A stretch of DNA of 64,000 nucleotides from Ideonella oryzae (GCF_024055665.1 NZ_JAMXMC010000014.1:36029-100028); one strand, 5' to 3'. Counted from the stretch's first letter, positions 24,523 to 35,551 are shown. A program made the numbers and translations. The notes: generated from the letters alone by a model not told the origin.

Positions 24523-26409
24523 TCAGATCTCGACCTTGGCACCCAGCTCGACGATGCGGTTGGTGGGCAGGTTCAGGAAGTCGGCCATGTCGGTGGCGTT
24601 GCGGTGCATGCTGGCGAACAGCTTTTCGCGCCACATCGCCATGCCCGCGCCGCGGGTGGGCACCACCGTCTCGCGCGAGAGGAAGTAGCTGGTGTCCATG
24701 TCGTCCAGCGGCACGCCCCGGTCCTTCAGCAGCTTGATTGCTTCGGGCAGGTCCGGGTCGTTCTTGAAGCCGAAGCTCACCGTCACCTGCCAGCAGTCGT
24801 GGCCCAGCGAATGCAGGGAGAGGCGCTTGTCGAAGCCGATCCAGGGCACCTCGTGGTGGCGCACGGTCACGAACAGGTTGTGCTCGTGCAGCACCTTGTT
24901 GTGCTTGAGGTTGTGCATCAACGCGTTGGGCACCAGATCTTCTTCGGAGACCAGGAACACCGCGGTGCCGGGGACCCGGGTGGGCGGGTTGATGAAGACC
25001 GCATCCAGGAAGCCTTCAAGCCGGATGGCGTCGTTGCGCACCTGCTCGCGCATGATCTGCCGCCCCTGCTTCCAGGTCAGCATCAGCATGAACATGCCGG
25101 AGCCGATGACCAGCGGGAACCAGCCGCCAGCGATCAGCTTGAGCAGGTTCGAGAAGAAGAAGGTGATGTCGATGGTGAAGAAGAAGCCGGTGGCCAGCAG
25201 GCACAGGGCCAGCGGGTAGCCCCAGCCGTAGCGAATGACGTAGAAGGTCATCACCGTGGTGATGGTCATGTCCAGCGTCACCGCGATGCCGTAGGCCGAG
25301 GCCAGGTTGGACGAGGACTTGAACAGCGCCACCGCCAGCACGATGAAGACGTACAGGCCCCAGTTCACGAAGGGCACGTAGATCTGGCCGGTGTCCTTGA
25401 CCGAGGTGTGGCGGATGGTCATGCGCGGCAGGATGCCCAGCTGGATGGCCTGCTTGGTGACCGAGAAGGCGGCCGAGATCAGGGCCTGCGAGGCGATCAC
25501 CGTGGCCGCCGTGGACAGGAAGACCAGCGGCAGGCGGGCCCAGTGCGGCGCCATCAGGAAGAAGGGGTTGTCGATGGCCTCGGGGTTGCCCAGCAGCACC
25601 GCGCCCTGGCCGAAGTAGTTGACCACCAGGGCCGGCATCACCAGGCCGTACCAGGCGATGCGGATGGGCAGGCGGCCGAAGTGGCCCATGTCGGCATACA
25701 GGGCCTCGCCGCCGGTCACGCACAGCACCACCGCGCCCAGGGCGATGAAGGCCACCAGGGGCTGCTGTACGAAGAAGCCGATGGCATAGAGCGGGTTGAG
25801 CGCCACCAGCACGGCGGGGTTCTCGAGGATGTGCGGCAGGCCCAGGGCAATCAGAGCGAAGAACCAGATCAGCGTGATCGGCCCGAAGAACTTGCCGATG
25901 CCGCCGGTGCCGAAGCGCTGCACCGCGAACAGGCCGGTCAGCACCACCAGGGTGATGGGGATCACCAGGCTGTGCAGGGCGGGGGCGGCCACTTCCAGGC
26001 CCTCGACGGCCGAGAGCACCGAGACCGCCGGGGTGATGACGCCGTCGCCATAGAAGATGGCCGTGCCGAACAGGCCCACGACCATCAGGATGCGGCGCAG
26101 CAGCGGGCGCTCCTTCACGGCGGTGGTGGCCAGCGCCAGCATGGCGATCAGGCCGCCTTCGCCGTTGTTGTCGGCCCGCAGGATCAGCAGCACGTACTTC
26201 AGCGAGACGATGATGGTCATCGTCCAGAAGATGAGGCTGAGCACGCCCAGGATGTTCTCGTCCGAGGCCGGCACATGGCCCGCATGGAACACCTCTTTCA
26301 GCGCGTAGAGCGGGCTGGTACCGATGTCTCCGTAGACCACGCCGAGTGCCGCCAGTGTCAGGGTGGCCAGGGCTGCCGGTGTCCGAGGGGCAGGGGTATG
26401 AGAACTCAA
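24523..26409 (-). CDS. kup: Low-affinity potassium transporter Kup
   Basis: This 628-residue K+/H+ symporter of the KUP/HAK/KT family is predicted to have 12 membrane helices followed by a C-terminal cytoplasmic domain. The diagnostic N-terminal block [17 protein letters not shown] is present, as are [18 protein letters not shown] and [21 protein letters not shown] start at 26409 is chosen because it gives an [21 protein letters not shown]-terminus and family length (E. coli 622). The only in-frame ATG, at 26499, adds 30 residues of Arg/Thr/Gln-rich sequence unlike the family. The gene is divergent from a glycosyltransferase gene. Confidence 0.93.
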   Translation of the reverse strand: MSSHTPAPRTPAALATLTLAALGVVYGDIGTSPLYALKEVFHAGHVPASDENILGVLSLIFWTMTIIVSLKYVLLILRADNNGEGGLIAMLALATTAVKERPLLRRILMVVGLFGTAIFYGDGVITPAVSVLSAVEGLEVAAPALHSLVIPITLVVLTGLFAVQRFGTGGIGKFFGPITLIWFFALIALGLPHILENPAVLVALNPLYAIGFFVQQPLVAFIALGAVVLCVTGGEALYADMGHFGRLPIRIAWYGLVMPALVVNYFGQGAVLLGNPEAIDNPFFLMAPHWARLPLVFLSTAATVIASQALISAAFSVTKQAIQLGILPRMTIRHTSVKDTGQIYVPFVNWGLYVFIVLAVALFKSSSNLASAYGIAVTLDMTITTVMTFYVIRYGWGYPLALCLLATGFFFTIDITFFFSNLLKLIAGGWFPLVIGSGMFMLMLTWKQGRQIMREQVRNDAIRLEGFLDAVFINPPTRVPGTAVFLVSEEDLVPNALMHNLKHNKVLHEHNLFVTVRHHEVPWIGFDKRLSLHSLGHDCWQVTVSFGFKNDPDLPEAIKLLKDRGVPLDDMDTSYFLSRETVVPTRGAGMAMWREKLFASMHRNATDMADFLNLPTNRIVELGAKVEI

Positions 26410-26543
26410 AGGAGCTTGCTCGTTGGAGAAACCCTTATTGTGCGCTTGCCCCGGGCGGGTCTGTCCAGCGGAACGCGTCCGGCGGGGCGTGCGCGCCACG
26501 GCACAATCCGCGCTGTGCAGCGCCCTGTGCGGCCTGCCGGCCC

Positions 26544-29500
26544 ATGCTGTCTTCTACCGCGATGTCTTCAGCCGCCGCCCGCCCTGTCCGCTTCCATGTC
26601 GAACTGATCGATGGTCCGGGCGCCCAGGGGTGGGCGCTGGATTCTCGGCATCCGGGCCAGGAGGTTCTGTCCTTGCGCCTGGACGGTCAGCCGCTGCAGG
26701 CCCAGTGGCGCCGCACCTGGCGCCACGACGTCTGCGAGTCTACGGGCGTGCAGGGCGTGGCGCTGGGTTGGGTGTGTGACCTGCCTCCGGAAATCTGGGC
26801 GCGCTGGTTTGCCACGCGGGGAGAGCTGGAGTTTTGGGTGAATGGGCTGCGGCATCCCGGTCTGGCCTGGGTGTTGGATCCCACCTCGCTGCACCGCTGG
26901 CTGGCGCGGCGTCTGCTGGAGGCTGACGCGCGGACACGGGCTGATTGGCAGGCCCGCTTTCAGGCTCATCGCGCTGCCATTTCGAAGTGCGGGCTCACAT
27001 GGCGTTCCCCGGCTGCGTCATTTCCGCCGATCGGGCAGCATGAGGGGCTGCGGGGACTCTGCCTGGTCGGTTGGCTGGCGGATGTCCCGACGGCGCGCCA
27101 CGTGCTGGGCCTGCAATGCCAGGGGAAGCCCTTGCCGTGTCCGGTGCGGCGCCTGTCTCGCCAGGATGTGTGCCGTGCTCTGGACTGGCCCGAGGAAGGG
27201 ATCGGCTTCGAGCTCGAACTGCCGGGTGTCTTGTGGCTGGGCGTGGCGCCGGAAAACCCTCTGGTGTGTCAGCTCACGGTGGACGGAAAGCCCTGGGGCG
27301 AGCCCGTGGCGCTGGATCGGCTGGACTTGGTGGCGGGCTTCGATGCCGCCGCAGGGTTGGCCGATGCCGGCGAGCGGACCCGTCAGGGCCTCTTGGCGCT
27401 GGAGCACATCTTGCATGCAGGTCTTTGGCACACCCTTGGGGGGGGCCGGCAGCGGAGGGCTGGGCAATTGGCGGCGCTGGCGGGGGTGTCCTCCTGGCTG
27501 GCCCAAATGACCGGCGATGCCAAGTCACCACCACTTTCGATCCTGCCCGAGCAGGCCCCGCAAGGGTGGCTGGGCCGTTGGGTGCAGCGACGTTGGCGTG
27601 CCTGGCTGGCCCTGGTCTGGCTGCAGTGGCTGCAGCGGTCGTCCCGACGGACGGCGTTGGCCCTGCGCACGGAGATTGCGCTCACCCAGGCCTTGGGCCT
27701 GTTCGATGCTGCGCTGTACGACCTGCAGGTGCCGGAGTCGCTGCGTCCGGGCCTCTCGGCGCTGGCCCACTACGTGATCCAGGGGGATGCACGCTCGCTG
27801 GTGCCCCATGCTCTGCTGGATCCCCGTCACTACACGGGGCAGTTGCCCGGGCGGCGGCATCCGGGGATCAACCGGCTGTTGCACTATGGTCTGAAGGGGC
27901 GGTTCGAGGCCCTGAGCACTTCGGCCTGGTTCGACGGCGGCGCCTATCTTCGCCGTTACAGAGATGTGCGGCGCAGTGGGCGCGATCCCTTGCGTCATTT
28001 CGTCCATCGGGGTTGGCGGGCCGGACGCCTGCCGCGGGACGGCTTCGTGGCGAATTCGCTTCAGGGCCAACCCCTGGCGCAGCGCCTGGCGCGAGAGGTC
28101 AATCCCCTGCGGGCGCACCCGGTGCTGCGCTACCTGCTGGATGGTCTGCCCGCCGATGCGCCCCTGCCGGAACAGGGGCGTCTGCCCTGGATGGTGCCGA
28201 CCACCCTGGACGGATGGGACCACCTGGACCTGGCGCCCTGGCAGGCGCTGCCCGTGCCGGACCCCCGTCGCGCGATCACCCTGGATGTCGTGATCCCCAT
28301 CTATGCCGGGGCCCAGGAGAGCCTGCGCTGTCTGTGGTCGGTGCTCAGCGCCCCGGGGCGGACGGATGTGGCGGTGGTGGTGGTCGACGACGCCAGCCCG
28401 GAGCCCGCCCTGAGCGCCATACTGGCCCAGTTGGCCGGTCTGGGCCTGATCGAGTTGCTCGTGAACGAACAGAACCTCGGGTTCGTGCGCAGCGTCAACA
28501 AGGGCATGGCCCTGCATCCTGGGCGGGATGTGCTGCTGCTCAATGCCGACGCCCGGGTGCATGGCGACTGGCTGGACCGCTTGCGTCGCCACGCCGAGCA
28601 GGATCCCCGCATCGCCTCGGTGACCCCGCTGTCGAACAACGCGACGATCTTCAGCTATCCCCGCACGCAGTTCAACAATCAGGATGGCGTGGCCTTGCAG
28701 GGCGACGCCCTGGACGCGCTGGCGGCGCGCTGCAATGCCGGGCGGCGCGTCGAGGTGCCGACTGCCATGGGCTTTTGCATGTACCTGCGGCGGGCCTGCC
28801 TGGACCAGATCGGCCTGTTCGATGCGGGGCGCTATGGCCGCGGCTATGGCGAGGAGAACGACTGGTGTCGCCGGGCTGTGGCCGCGGGCTGGATCCACGT
28901 GGCGGCCACGGATGTGTATGTGCTGCACCAGGGCTCGGTCTCCTTCAAGGCCGAGGCCGACAGCCGCTCCCGGGCGGCTCTGACGCTGCTGCTTGAGCGC
29001 TTCCCGGACTACCAGCAGCAGATCGATGCCTGGATTGAGGGCGATCCGCTGCAGGCCGCCCGCGTGACCCTGGATCTGGCCCGGCTGCGTGCCGACCTGG
29101 GTGAGGCCGGTCTGGTGCTGATGGTCAGCCACGACCGGGGCGGCGGCACGGCGCGCCATGAAGAGGATGTGGCGGCCGGGCTGCGTGCCCGCGGTCTGCA
29201 GGTGCTCTGGCTGCGGCCCTCGGTTGCCCCCGGATGTGTGACCCTGCGAGCACCAGAGCTGGGTGACTATCCCAACCTCGAGGTCCTGCCCCTGGTCCGC
29301 GGCGGGGACGATGCGCCCGACCTGGCGCAAGCCATGGCGGCCCTGCCTTTGCAGGGCGTACAGGTGCACCATCTGGCCGACCTGCCCGCGGCCCTGGCCG
29401 AGGTCCTGCCCGGCCTGTGTGCCGCCCGGGGCGTGCCGCTCGAGGTCACCGTGCACGACTACCACCTGATCTGTCCCCGGATCAACCTGGTGGGCTCCGA

Positions 29501-30206
29501 CGGACGCTACTGCGCCGAGCCCGACGAGGCGGGCTGCGACCGCTGCCTGGCCGCTGATGGCCTGCTGGCCACCAGCGGTCCGATCCAAGCCTGGCGGCAG
29601 CGCCACGCCCGCCTGCTGAGGGCGGCGCGGCAGGTGGTGGCACCAGATCTGGACGTGGTGCAGCGGCTGGAGCGCCATCTTCCGGGGTTGCGCGTGGAGG
29701 CCGTGCCCCACGAGCAGGATTTCCAGCCCTCTCTCGTCGCAGCGCCGTCAGGCCCCGTGCGCCACGTGCTGGTGATCGGCGCGCTCAGCCAGATCAAGGG
29801 CCTGGAGGTGCTGCGGCAGCTGGCCCGGGCGGCCAGGTTGCAGGGACGGGACATGCGCTTCACCCTGCTGGGACATTCCAGCGACGATGCCGCCTTGCGG
29901 GCGGAGGGCGTGCGGGTGCTCGGCCGCTACGACGATGCGGAGCTGCAGGGCTTGATCGCGGCGGAGGCTCCGGACCTGATCCTCATCCCGTCCATCTGGC
30001 CGGAAACCTATTGCTATGTGCTCAGCGCCGCCTTGCGCGCAGGCCGCCCGGTTTCGGTGTTCGATCTGGGGGCGCAAGCCAGGCGCCTGAGGGCGCTGGG
30101 CCTGACCCGCTGGATCGTTCCACTGTCCGAGGCGGATCTGCCCGAGCGCCTGCTGGCGCGTCTGGCAGGCGAGGTCGCGCCAGCCCCGCCCCCGCCTCAC
30201 TCGTAG
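26544..30206 (+). CDS. Large GT2-GT4 fusion glycosyltransferase (orphan copy)
   Basis: This 1220-residue protein is predicted to be cytoplasmic or membrane-peripheral. Two copies of a beta-rich module occur at about 15-100 and 165-255 (each with a GW motif and an R-x-DV motif). A polar/helical stretch follows, then repeats of the FD..YL..Y.DV type with H..RGWRAGR (about 385-500). A GT2 domain runs from about 578 to 800 ([46 protein letters not shown]). A GT4-like domain runs from about 855 to 1205 ([48 protein letters not shown]). It is strongly similar in order and motifs to the gene at 37619. The start is uncertain between ATG 26544 and 26562. A G8 run is at 27438-27445. Its stop overlaps gshA by 10 bases, tail to tail. 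Confidence 0.88.
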   Translation: MLSSTAMSSAAARPVRFHVELIDGPGAQGWALDSRHPGQEVLSLRLDGQPLQAQWRRTWRHDVCESTGVQGVALGWVCDLPPEIWARWFATRGELEFWVNGLRHPGLAWVLDPTSLHRWLARRLLEADARTRADWQARFQAHRAAISKCGLTWRSPAASFPPIGQHEGLRGLCLVGWLADVPTARHVLGLQCQGKPLPCPVRRLSRQDVCRALDWPEEGIGFELELPGVLWLGVAPENPLVCQLTVDGKPWGEPVALDRLDLVAGFDAAAGLADAGERTRQGLLALEHILHAGLWHTLGGGRQRRAGQLAALAGVSSWLAQMTGDAKSPPLSILPEQAPQGWLGRWVQRRWRAWLALVWLQWLQRSSRRTALALRTEIALTQALGLFDAALYDLQVPESLRPGLSALAHYVIQGDARSLVPHALLDPRHYTGQLPGRRHPGINRLLHYGLKGRFEALSTSAWFDGGAYLRRYRDVRRSGRDPLRHFVHRGWRAGRLPRDGFVANSLQGQPLAQRLAREVNPLRAHPVLRYLLDGLPADAPLPEQGRLPWMVPTTLDGWDHLDLAPWQALPVPDPRRAITLDVVIPIYAGAQESLRCLWSVLSAPGRTDVAVVVVDDASPEPALSAILAQLAGLGLIELLVNEQNLGFVRSVNKGMALHPGRDVLLLNADARVHGDWLDRLRRHAEQDPRIASVTPLSNNATIFSYPRTQFNNQDGVALQGDALDALAARCNAGRRVEVPTAMGFCMYLRRACLDQIGLFDAGRYGRGYGEENDWCRRAVAAGWIHVAATDVYVLHQGSVSFKAEADSRSRAALTLLLERFPDYQQQIDAWIEGDPLQAARVTLDLARLRADLGEAGLVLMVSHDRGGGTARHEEDVAAGLRARGLQVLWLRPSVAPGCVTLRAPELGDYPNLEVLPLVRGGDDAPDLAQAMAALPLQGVQVHHLADLPAALAEVLPGLCAARGVPLEVTVHDYHLICPRINLVGSDGRYCAEPDEAGCDRCLAADGLLATSGPIQAWRQRHARLLRAARQVVAPDLDVVQRLERHLPGLRVEAVPHEQDFQPSLVAAPSGPVRHVLVIGALSQIKGLEVLRQLARAARLQGRDMRFTLLGHSSDDAALRAEGVRVLGRYDDAELQGLIAAEAPDLILIPSIWPETYCYVLSAALRAGRPVSVFDLGAQARRLRALGLTRWIVPLSEADLPERLLARLAGEVAPAPPPPHS

Positions 30207-31492
30207 ACTTCGGCGTCCGGGTCGGTGGCTTCCAGCTCGTAGCTGGCCGCCAGCATCGCCAGGCGGCCGATCACGCCGTACATGTAGAAGCGGTTGGGCG
30301 CGCTGGCCCCCGGGCGCATGCCGGGCTTGGGCAGGTGGTGGCTTTCCGAGAAGGCCAGGGGCACGAAGCTCGCGCCCGGGGCGTTGAGGTTCTCGTCGAT
30401 GCCGCGGTCCGCATGGACCCGGTAGAAACCGCCCACCACATAGCGGTCGATCATGTAGACCACCGGCTCGGCCACAGCTTCGTTGACCCGCTCGTAGGTG
30501 GGCACGCCTTCCTGGATGATCAGATCAGAGACGGTCTGGCCGTCCTTGACCACGCCCATCTTGTTGCGGGTGCGGCGGCTGACCTCCTCCAACTCCTTCG
30601 CATCACGCACGGTCATGATGCCCATGCCGTAGGTGCCGTTGTCGGCCTTCACGACGACAAAGGGCTTCTCGTTGATGCCGTATTCCTTGTGCTTGCGCCG
30701 GATCTTGGTCAGCAGCGCATCAACCTGGGTCTGCACGCGGTCCAGGCCGCTGCCTTCCTGCCAGTCCACCTCGCCCACATGGGCCGACATGGGGTTGATC
30801 AGCCAGGGGTCCATGCCCAGCAGCTTGGCGAACTTCTTGGCCACCTCCTCGTAGCTGTCGAAGTGCTGGCTCTTGCGCCGCACCGCCCAGCCTGCGTGCA
30901 GCGGGGGCAGCAGGTACTGCTCGTGCAGGTTCTTCAGCACGTCCGGGATGCCACCCGACAGGTCGTTGTTCAGCAGGATGGTGCAGGGGTCGAAGTCCTT
31001 CAGACCCAAGCGGCGCGGGGTGCGCAGCAGCGGCTCCAGCGTCAGTTCGCTGCCATCGGGCAGCTGCAGCCGGGTGGGCTCGGTGATGGACTCGTCGAGG
31101 GTGCCCAGGCGCACGTTCAGGCCGGCCAGGCCAAAGATCTCGATCAGCCGCTGCACGTTCATCAGATAGAACATGTTGCGGGTGTGCTTCTCGGGGATCA
31201 GCAGCAGGTTCTTGGCCTCGGGGCAGATCTTCTCGATGGCCGCCATCGCCGCCTGCACCGCCAGCGGCAGCATCTCGGGCGTGAGGTTGTTGAAGCCGCC
31301 CGGGAACAGGTTGGTGTCCACCGGCGCGAGCTTGTAGCCGGCGTTGCGGATGTCCACCGAGGTGTAGAACGGCGGCGTGTGCTCCATCCATTCGAGCCGG
31401 AACCAGCGCTCGATGGCCGGCATGGACTCCAGGATCCGCTGTTCGAGCTCGTTGATGGGGCCGGTCAGGGCGGTGACGAGGTGGGGAACCAT
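30197..31492 (-). CDS. gshA: Glutamate-cysteine ligase, proteobacterial GshA type
   Basis: This 431-residue enzyme forms gamma-glutamylcysteine, the first step of glutathione synthesis. It belongs to the ATP-grasp-like GshA family found in beta- and some alphaproteobacteria rather than the E. coli type. Recognisable blocks include PHLVTALTGPINELEQRIL at the start, WMEHTPPFYTSVDIRNAG, KADNGTYGMGIMTVRDAKEL and YMIDRYVVGGFYRVHADRG. The ATG at 31492 starts the conserved N-terminus; an in-frame ATG at 31603 lies beyond the upstream terminator T-run. Because the amtB terminator sits between the genes, gshA probably has its own promoter. Confidence 0.95.
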   Translation of the reverse strand: MVPHLVTALTGPINELEQRILESMPAIERWFRLEWMEHTPPFYTSVDIRNAGYKLAPVDTNLFPGGFNNLTPEMLPLAVQAAMAAIEKICPEAKNLLLIPEKHTRNMFYLMNVQRLIEIFGLAGLNVRLGTLDESITEPTRLQLPDGSELTLEPLLRTPRRLGLKDFDPCTILLNNDLSGGIPDVLKNLHEQYLLPPLHAGWAVRRKSQHFDSYEEVAKKFAKLLGMDPWLINPMSAHVGEVDWQEGSGLDRVQTQVDALLTKIRRKHKEYGINEKPFVVVKADNGTYGMGIMTVRDAKELEEVSRRTRNKMGVVKDGQTVSDLIIQEGVPTYERVNEAVAEPVVYMIDRYVVGGFYRVHADRGIDENLNAPGASFVPLAFSESHHLPKPGMRPGASAPNRFYMYGVIGRLAMLAASYELEATDPDAEVYE

Positions 31493-31571
31493 AGAGCGAC
31501 TGCCAGAGTGGAGACGGAATTCTGGCAGATGGGGATGCCCGGCTGCATTGCAAGTGCCCCGGCCACCAGGC

Positions 31572-31599
31572 AAAAAAAAGGACTGCCCGCAGGCAGTCC
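31572..31599 (-). terminator. Intrinsic terminator of the glnK-amtB operon
   Basis: On the reverse strand a perfect eight-pair stem (GGACTGCC with GGCAGTCC, at 31592-31599 and 31580-31587) encloses a four-base loop and is followed by eight T residues (31579 down to 31572). It lies about 58 bases after the amtB stop and 80 bases before the gshA start. Confidence 0.93.
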
Positions 31600-31657
31600 C
31601 CAACTCGCTCCGAAACTGAATCTTGATCCGGGATCGGGGGCCGCAGCCCCCGGGGTA

Positions 31658-33187
31658 TCACTTGTTGTAGGCGGCTTCGCCGTGGGAGGTGATGTCCAGA
31701 CCTTCGCGCTCTTCCTCTTCCGGTACGCGCAGGCCGATGACCAGGTCGACGATCTTGTAGGCGATCACCGAGACCACACCCGACCAGACGATGGTGATGC
31801 CCACGGCCTTGGCCTGGATCAGCACCTGGCTGGCGATGCTGTAGGCGTCCGGGGTGACGGTCGTGGCCGTGACCCAGTCGCCCACGGCGCTGGGGCCGCC
31901 CAGGGCCGGCGAGTTGAACACGCCGGTCAGCAGGGCACCCAGGATGCCGCCCACACCGTGCACGCCGAAGACGTCCAGGGTGTCGTCCGCGCCGATGATC
32001 TTCTTCAGGCCGGTCACGCCCCACAGGCAGATGAAGCCCGCCAGCAGACCGATGATCAGTGCACCACCGATGCCGACGTTGCCGGCCGCCGGGGTGATGG
32101 CCACCAGACCGGCGACAGCACCGGAGGCGGCGCCCAGCATCGAGGCCTTGCCCTTGTGCAGGGCTTCACCCAGCGACCAGGACAGCACGGCGGCGGCGGT
32201 GGCCACGAAGGTGTTCATGAAGGCCAGGGCGGCAAAGCCGTTGGCTTCCAGGGCGGAGCCGGCGTTGAAACCGAACCAGCCCACCCACAGCAGGGCGGAA
32301 CCGACCATCGTCAGCGTCAGGCTGTGCGGCGCCATCGATTCCTTGCCGTAGCCGATGCGCTTGCCGACCATGATGGCGCCCACCAGGCCCGCCACGGCGG
32401 CGTTGATGTGCACCACGGTACCGCCGGCGAAGTCCAGGGCGCCCATCTGCCAGATGTAACCGGCCTTGGCGTTCATCGCATCGACCACTTCCTTGCCGGA
32501 GTAGGCATCCGGGCCCATCCAGAACCAGACCATGTGGGCGATCGGCGCGTAGCTGAAGGTGAACCACAGGGCCATGAACAGCAGCACGGCGGAGAACTTC
32601 ATGCGTTCGGCGAAGGAGCCGACGATCAGGGCGCAGGTGATGCCGGCGAAGGTCGCCTGGAAGGCCGCGAACACGATTTCAGGGATGTAGACACCCTTGC
32701 TGAAGGTGGCGCCGTTGGCGAAGGTGCCGGCGACGTTGTCCCAGATGCCCTTCATGAACAGGCGGTCGAAGCCACCGATGAAGGCATTGCCCTCGGTGAA
32801 GGCCAGGCTGTAGCCGTAGACGGCCCACAGCACGACGATCAGCGAGAAGGTGACCATCACCTGCATCAGCACCGACAGCATGTTCTTGCTGCGCACCAGG
32901 CCGCCGTAGAACAGCGCCAGGCCCGGCACGGTCATCATGATGACCAGCAGGGTGGAAACCATCATCCAGGCGGTGTCGCCCTTGTTCGGCACGGGCGCCG
33001 GGGCGGCAGCCTCAGAAGCGGCCGGAGCGGCTTCAGAGGCGGCAGCGGCCGGGGCGGCGGCGGGCGCCGAGGCGTCAACCGAGGCCGCAGCCACCGGTGC
33101 CGAGGCGGCGTCCTGCGCGATCGCGGTTCCCGCGAAGCCCAGGACCGCGAGGCCCAGGGCGAGGGAAGCAACAAGCTTTCTCATCAT
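31658..33187 (-). CDS. amtB: Ammonium transporter (Amt family)
   Basis: This 509-residue ammonium channel has a cleavable N-terminal signal (about 1-25), then an Ala/Pro-rich exported leader of about 45 residues, then 11 predicted helices. Family blocks include DTAWMMVSTLLVIMMTVPGLALFYGGLVR, DFAGGTVVHINAAVAGLVGA with the first pore histidine, and FGVHGVGGILGALLTGVF with the second. The C-terminal cytoplasmic tail is typical. The gene follows the PII gene glnK by 34 bases. The pair works as nitrogen uptake and its gate: GlnK blocks AmtB when nitrogen is plentiful. Confidence 0.96.
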   Translation of the reverse strand: MMRKLVASLALGLAVLGFAGTAIAQDAASAPVAAASVDASAPAAAPAAAASEAAPAASEAAAPAPVPNKGDTAWMMVSTLLVIMMTVPGLALFYGGLVRSKNMLSVLMQVMVTFSLIVVLWAVYGYSLAFTEGNAFIGGFDRLFMKGIWDNVAGTFANGATFSKGVYIPEIVFAAFQATFAGITCALIVGSFAERMKFSAVLLFMALWFTFSYAPIAHMVWFWMGPDAYSGKEVVDAMNAKAGYIWQMGALDFAGGTVVHINAAVAGLVGAIMVGKRIGYGKESMAPHSLTLTMVGSALLWVGWFGFNAGSALEANGFAALAFMNTFVATAAAVLSWSLGEALHKGKASMLGAASGAVAGLVAITPAAGNVGIGGALIIGLLAGFICLWGVTGLKKIIGADDTLDVFGVHGVGGILGALLTGVFNSPALGGPSAVGDWVTATTVTPDAYSIASQVLIQAKAVGITIVWSGVVSVIAYKIVDLVIGLRVPEEEEREGLDITSHGEAAYNK

Positions 33188-33221
33188 GATGTGTGAGTCT
33201 CTTTGTCTGGGTGGGGCGGCG

Positions 33222-33614
<393 letters not shown>

Positions 33615-33756
33615 TCAGAACGTCTTGTGGACGTGGCCGGGAAGAAGGTCGGCCACAGCGGGCGTGGCGTGTGCGATGCAACAGGACTTCATGCAGTGGC
33701 TCCGGTTGGACCGTTCCCGGCTGAACAGTGGGTTGGAACGGAATCGCAAGGCATGT

Positions 33757-33772
33757 TGCAGCTTTCATGCCA
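33757..33772 (-). promoter_or_regulatory. Sigma54-type promoter upstream of glnK-amtB
   Basis: Read on the reverse strand, the element is TGGCATGAAAGCTGCA. It has the required GG and GC dinucleotides spaced by exactly ten bases and agrees with the TGGCACG-N4-TTGCA consensus except at two positions. Transcription would start near 33745 and give a leader of about 185 bases before glnK. That leader includes a CCGTTCC/GGAACGG inverted repeat (33711-33717, 33735-33741). Confidence 0.7.
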
Positions 33773-33848
33773 CCTTGCCTCGTTGCCATCGGTCCATGCA
33801 CCTGCCCGGGGTTCGCTCTTGGTGCGCAGTGTCAGGATCGAAATTGAT

Positions 33849-33865
33849 CGCACCAAATTGGTTCA
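33849..33865 (-). promoter_or_regulatory. NtrC-like binding site upstream of glnK
   Basis: The palindrome CGCACC-AAATT-GGTTCA matches the NtrC consensus TGCACC-N5-GGTGCA except for one base in each arm. It lies about 80-90 bases upstream of the sigma54 element, a normal enhancer distance. Two more half sites (TGCACC 33797-33802, GGTGCG 33821-33826) lie between. The remaining sequence of this 412-base glnK-comM gap shows no gene. Confidence 0.55.
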
Positions 33866-33972
33866 TCGACGTCGTCAAGCCAAGGATGGCCGTGCGCCCA
33901 AGGCTGGGCTACACCTGTGGCCTGTGTTCGGGCAGGCCGCGGAGCTTGTTTCCGGCGTGACGGAGGAGTTCG

Positions 33973-35493
33973 ATGTCGTATGCGGTGGTGGCCAGTCGGG
34001 CGCTGGACGGGGTCCAGGCCCCGCCCGTGATGGTGGAGGTGCATCTGGCCAACGGCCTGCCCAGCTTCACGCTGGTGGGGCTGGCGGATACCGAGGTCAA
34101 GGAGGCCCGGGAGCGGGTGCGCGCAGCGCTGGCCCAGAGCGGTTTCGAGTTTCCGCACAACCGGAGGATCACGGTGAACCTGGCGCCGGCCGATCTGCCC
34201 AAGGAGTCGGCGCGCTTTGACCTGCCCATGGCGCTGGGGATTCTGGCCGCCCAGGGCATCATCGACCCCCAGCGGCTGACGGGGTGGGAGTTTGCCGGAG
34301 AACTGTCGCTGGCGGGGGCGCTGCGCCCGGTCACGGGGGCGGTGGCGCTGGCCCTGGGGGCCCGCCAGGCCGGGGTGAACCGCGGGCTGGTGCTGCCCGC
34401 GGACAGTGCGGTGCTGGCGGCGCGGGTGCCTGGGCTGGAGGTGCGCTCGGCGACCCATCTGGGCGAGGTGGTGCAGTCCCTGCTGCCCCAGGGGGAGTCC
34501 TTGCCTTTGGCGCAGCCCACGGCCCCAGTTCAATCCCGGGTGGGGCCTGATCTCGCCGAAGTTCGGGGGCAGGCCGCCGCCCGCCGGGCGCTGGAGATTG
34601 CGGCGGCGGGTGGGCACAGCCTGCTGCTGATCGGTCCGCCGGGCTCGGGCAAGTCGATGCTGGCGCAGCGACTGCCGGGCTTGCTCCCGCCGATGTCGGA
34701 CGAAGAGGCCCTGGAAAGCGCCGCCCTGCAGGGCTTGGGGGCGGGGGGGCTGGATCCGACCGATTGGCGCACCCGGCCGGTGCGTTCGCCCCATCATAGT
34801 GCGAGCTCGGTGGCGTTGGTGGGGGGCGGCAGTCCGCCGCGGCCGGGCGAGATTTCCCTGGCGCACGGGGGTGTGTTGTTTCTGGACGAATTGCCCGAAT
34901 TCGCCCGGTCGGCCCTGGAAGCCCTGCGCGAGCCGTTGGAGAGCGGCCACGTCACCATCTCGCGTGCGGCCCGCCAAGCCCGGTTCCCGGCGCGTTTCCA
35001 GCTGGTGGCGGCCATGAACCCCTGTCCGTGCGGCTGGCTGGGCGCCCAGGCCGCGACGGGGCGGGCCTGCCGCTGTGCACCGGACACGGTGGCGCGCTAC
35101 CAGGCCCGCATCTCGGGGCCTCTGCTGGATCGCATCGACATGCAGGTGGAGGTCCCCGCCACCCGGCCGGACGAACTGCTCAGCGGCCCGGCGGGGGAAT
35201 CCACGGCTGCCGTGGTCGCGCGGGTGCGGCCTGTCCAGGAACTGCAGCGGACGCGCCAGGGCGGCCCCAATGCCACCCTGGCGGGCGACGCCCTGGACCT
35301 GCACGCGGTGCTGGTGCCGGCGGCCCGCCAGTTCCTGCAGAACGCGGCGCAGCAGTTGGGCTGGTCCGGTCGCAGCATCCACCGGGTGCTCAGGGTGGCC
35401 CGGACCATTGCCGATCTGGCGGGCCGGGACTGGGTCGACATTGCCGATGTGGCGGAGGCCATGCAGTACCGCCGGGTGATCTCGGGGGCTTGA
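33973..35493 (+). CDS. comM: YifB/ComM family Mg chelatase-like AAA ATPase
   Basis: This 506-residue ATPase, in naturally competent bacteria, promotes branch migration during uptake-DNA recombination. The N-terminal ChlI-like fold includes LPSFTLVGLADTEVKEARERV. Walker A GPPGSGKSMLAQRLPGLLP lies near residue 222, and the Mg-chelatase block SASSVALVGGGSPPRPGEISLAHGGVLFLDELPEF follows. Cysteines CPCGW and a C-terminal ChlI domain complete the family. A GGAGGAG ribosome binding site precedes the ATG. It is divergent from glnK. Confidence 0.95.
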   Translation: MSYAVVASRALDGVQAPPVMVEVHLANGLPSFTLVGLADTEVKEARERVRAALAQSGFEFPHNRRITVNLAPADLPKESARFDLPMALGILAAQGIIDPQRLTGWEFAGELSLAGALRPVTGAVALALGARQAGVNRGLVLPADSAVLAARVPGLEVRSATHLGEVVQSLLPQGESLPLAQPTAPVQSRVGPDLAEVRGQAAARRALEIAAAGGHSLLLIGPPGSGKSMLAQRLPGLLPPMSDEEALESAALQGLGAGGLDPTDWRTRPVRSPHHSASSVALVGGGSPPRPGEISLAHGGVLFLDELPEFARSALEALREPLESGHVTISRAARQARFPARFQLVAAMNPCPCGWLGAQAATGRACRCAPDTVARYQARISGPLLDRIDMQVEVPATRPDELLSGPAGESTAAVVARVRPVQELQRTRQGGPNATLAGDALDLHAVLVPAARQFLQNAAQQLGWSGRSIHRVLRVARTIADLAGRDWVDIADVAEAMQYRRVISGA

Positions 35494-35551
35494 GGGGCCT
35501 GCGGCTACACTGAATTCAGCATCGCGTTCCACGCCCTTCCCGGAGTTTGCC

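Noticed and set aside
24037..26607. Forward frame of 856 codons across benE and kup
   Set aside because: It is antisense to kup and benE, whose own frames carry diagnostic transporter motifs.
33677..33692. Second sigma54 element (reverse-strand TTGCA)
   Set aside because: It lacks the GG dinucleotide at the needed position; the site at 33757-33772 fits far better.
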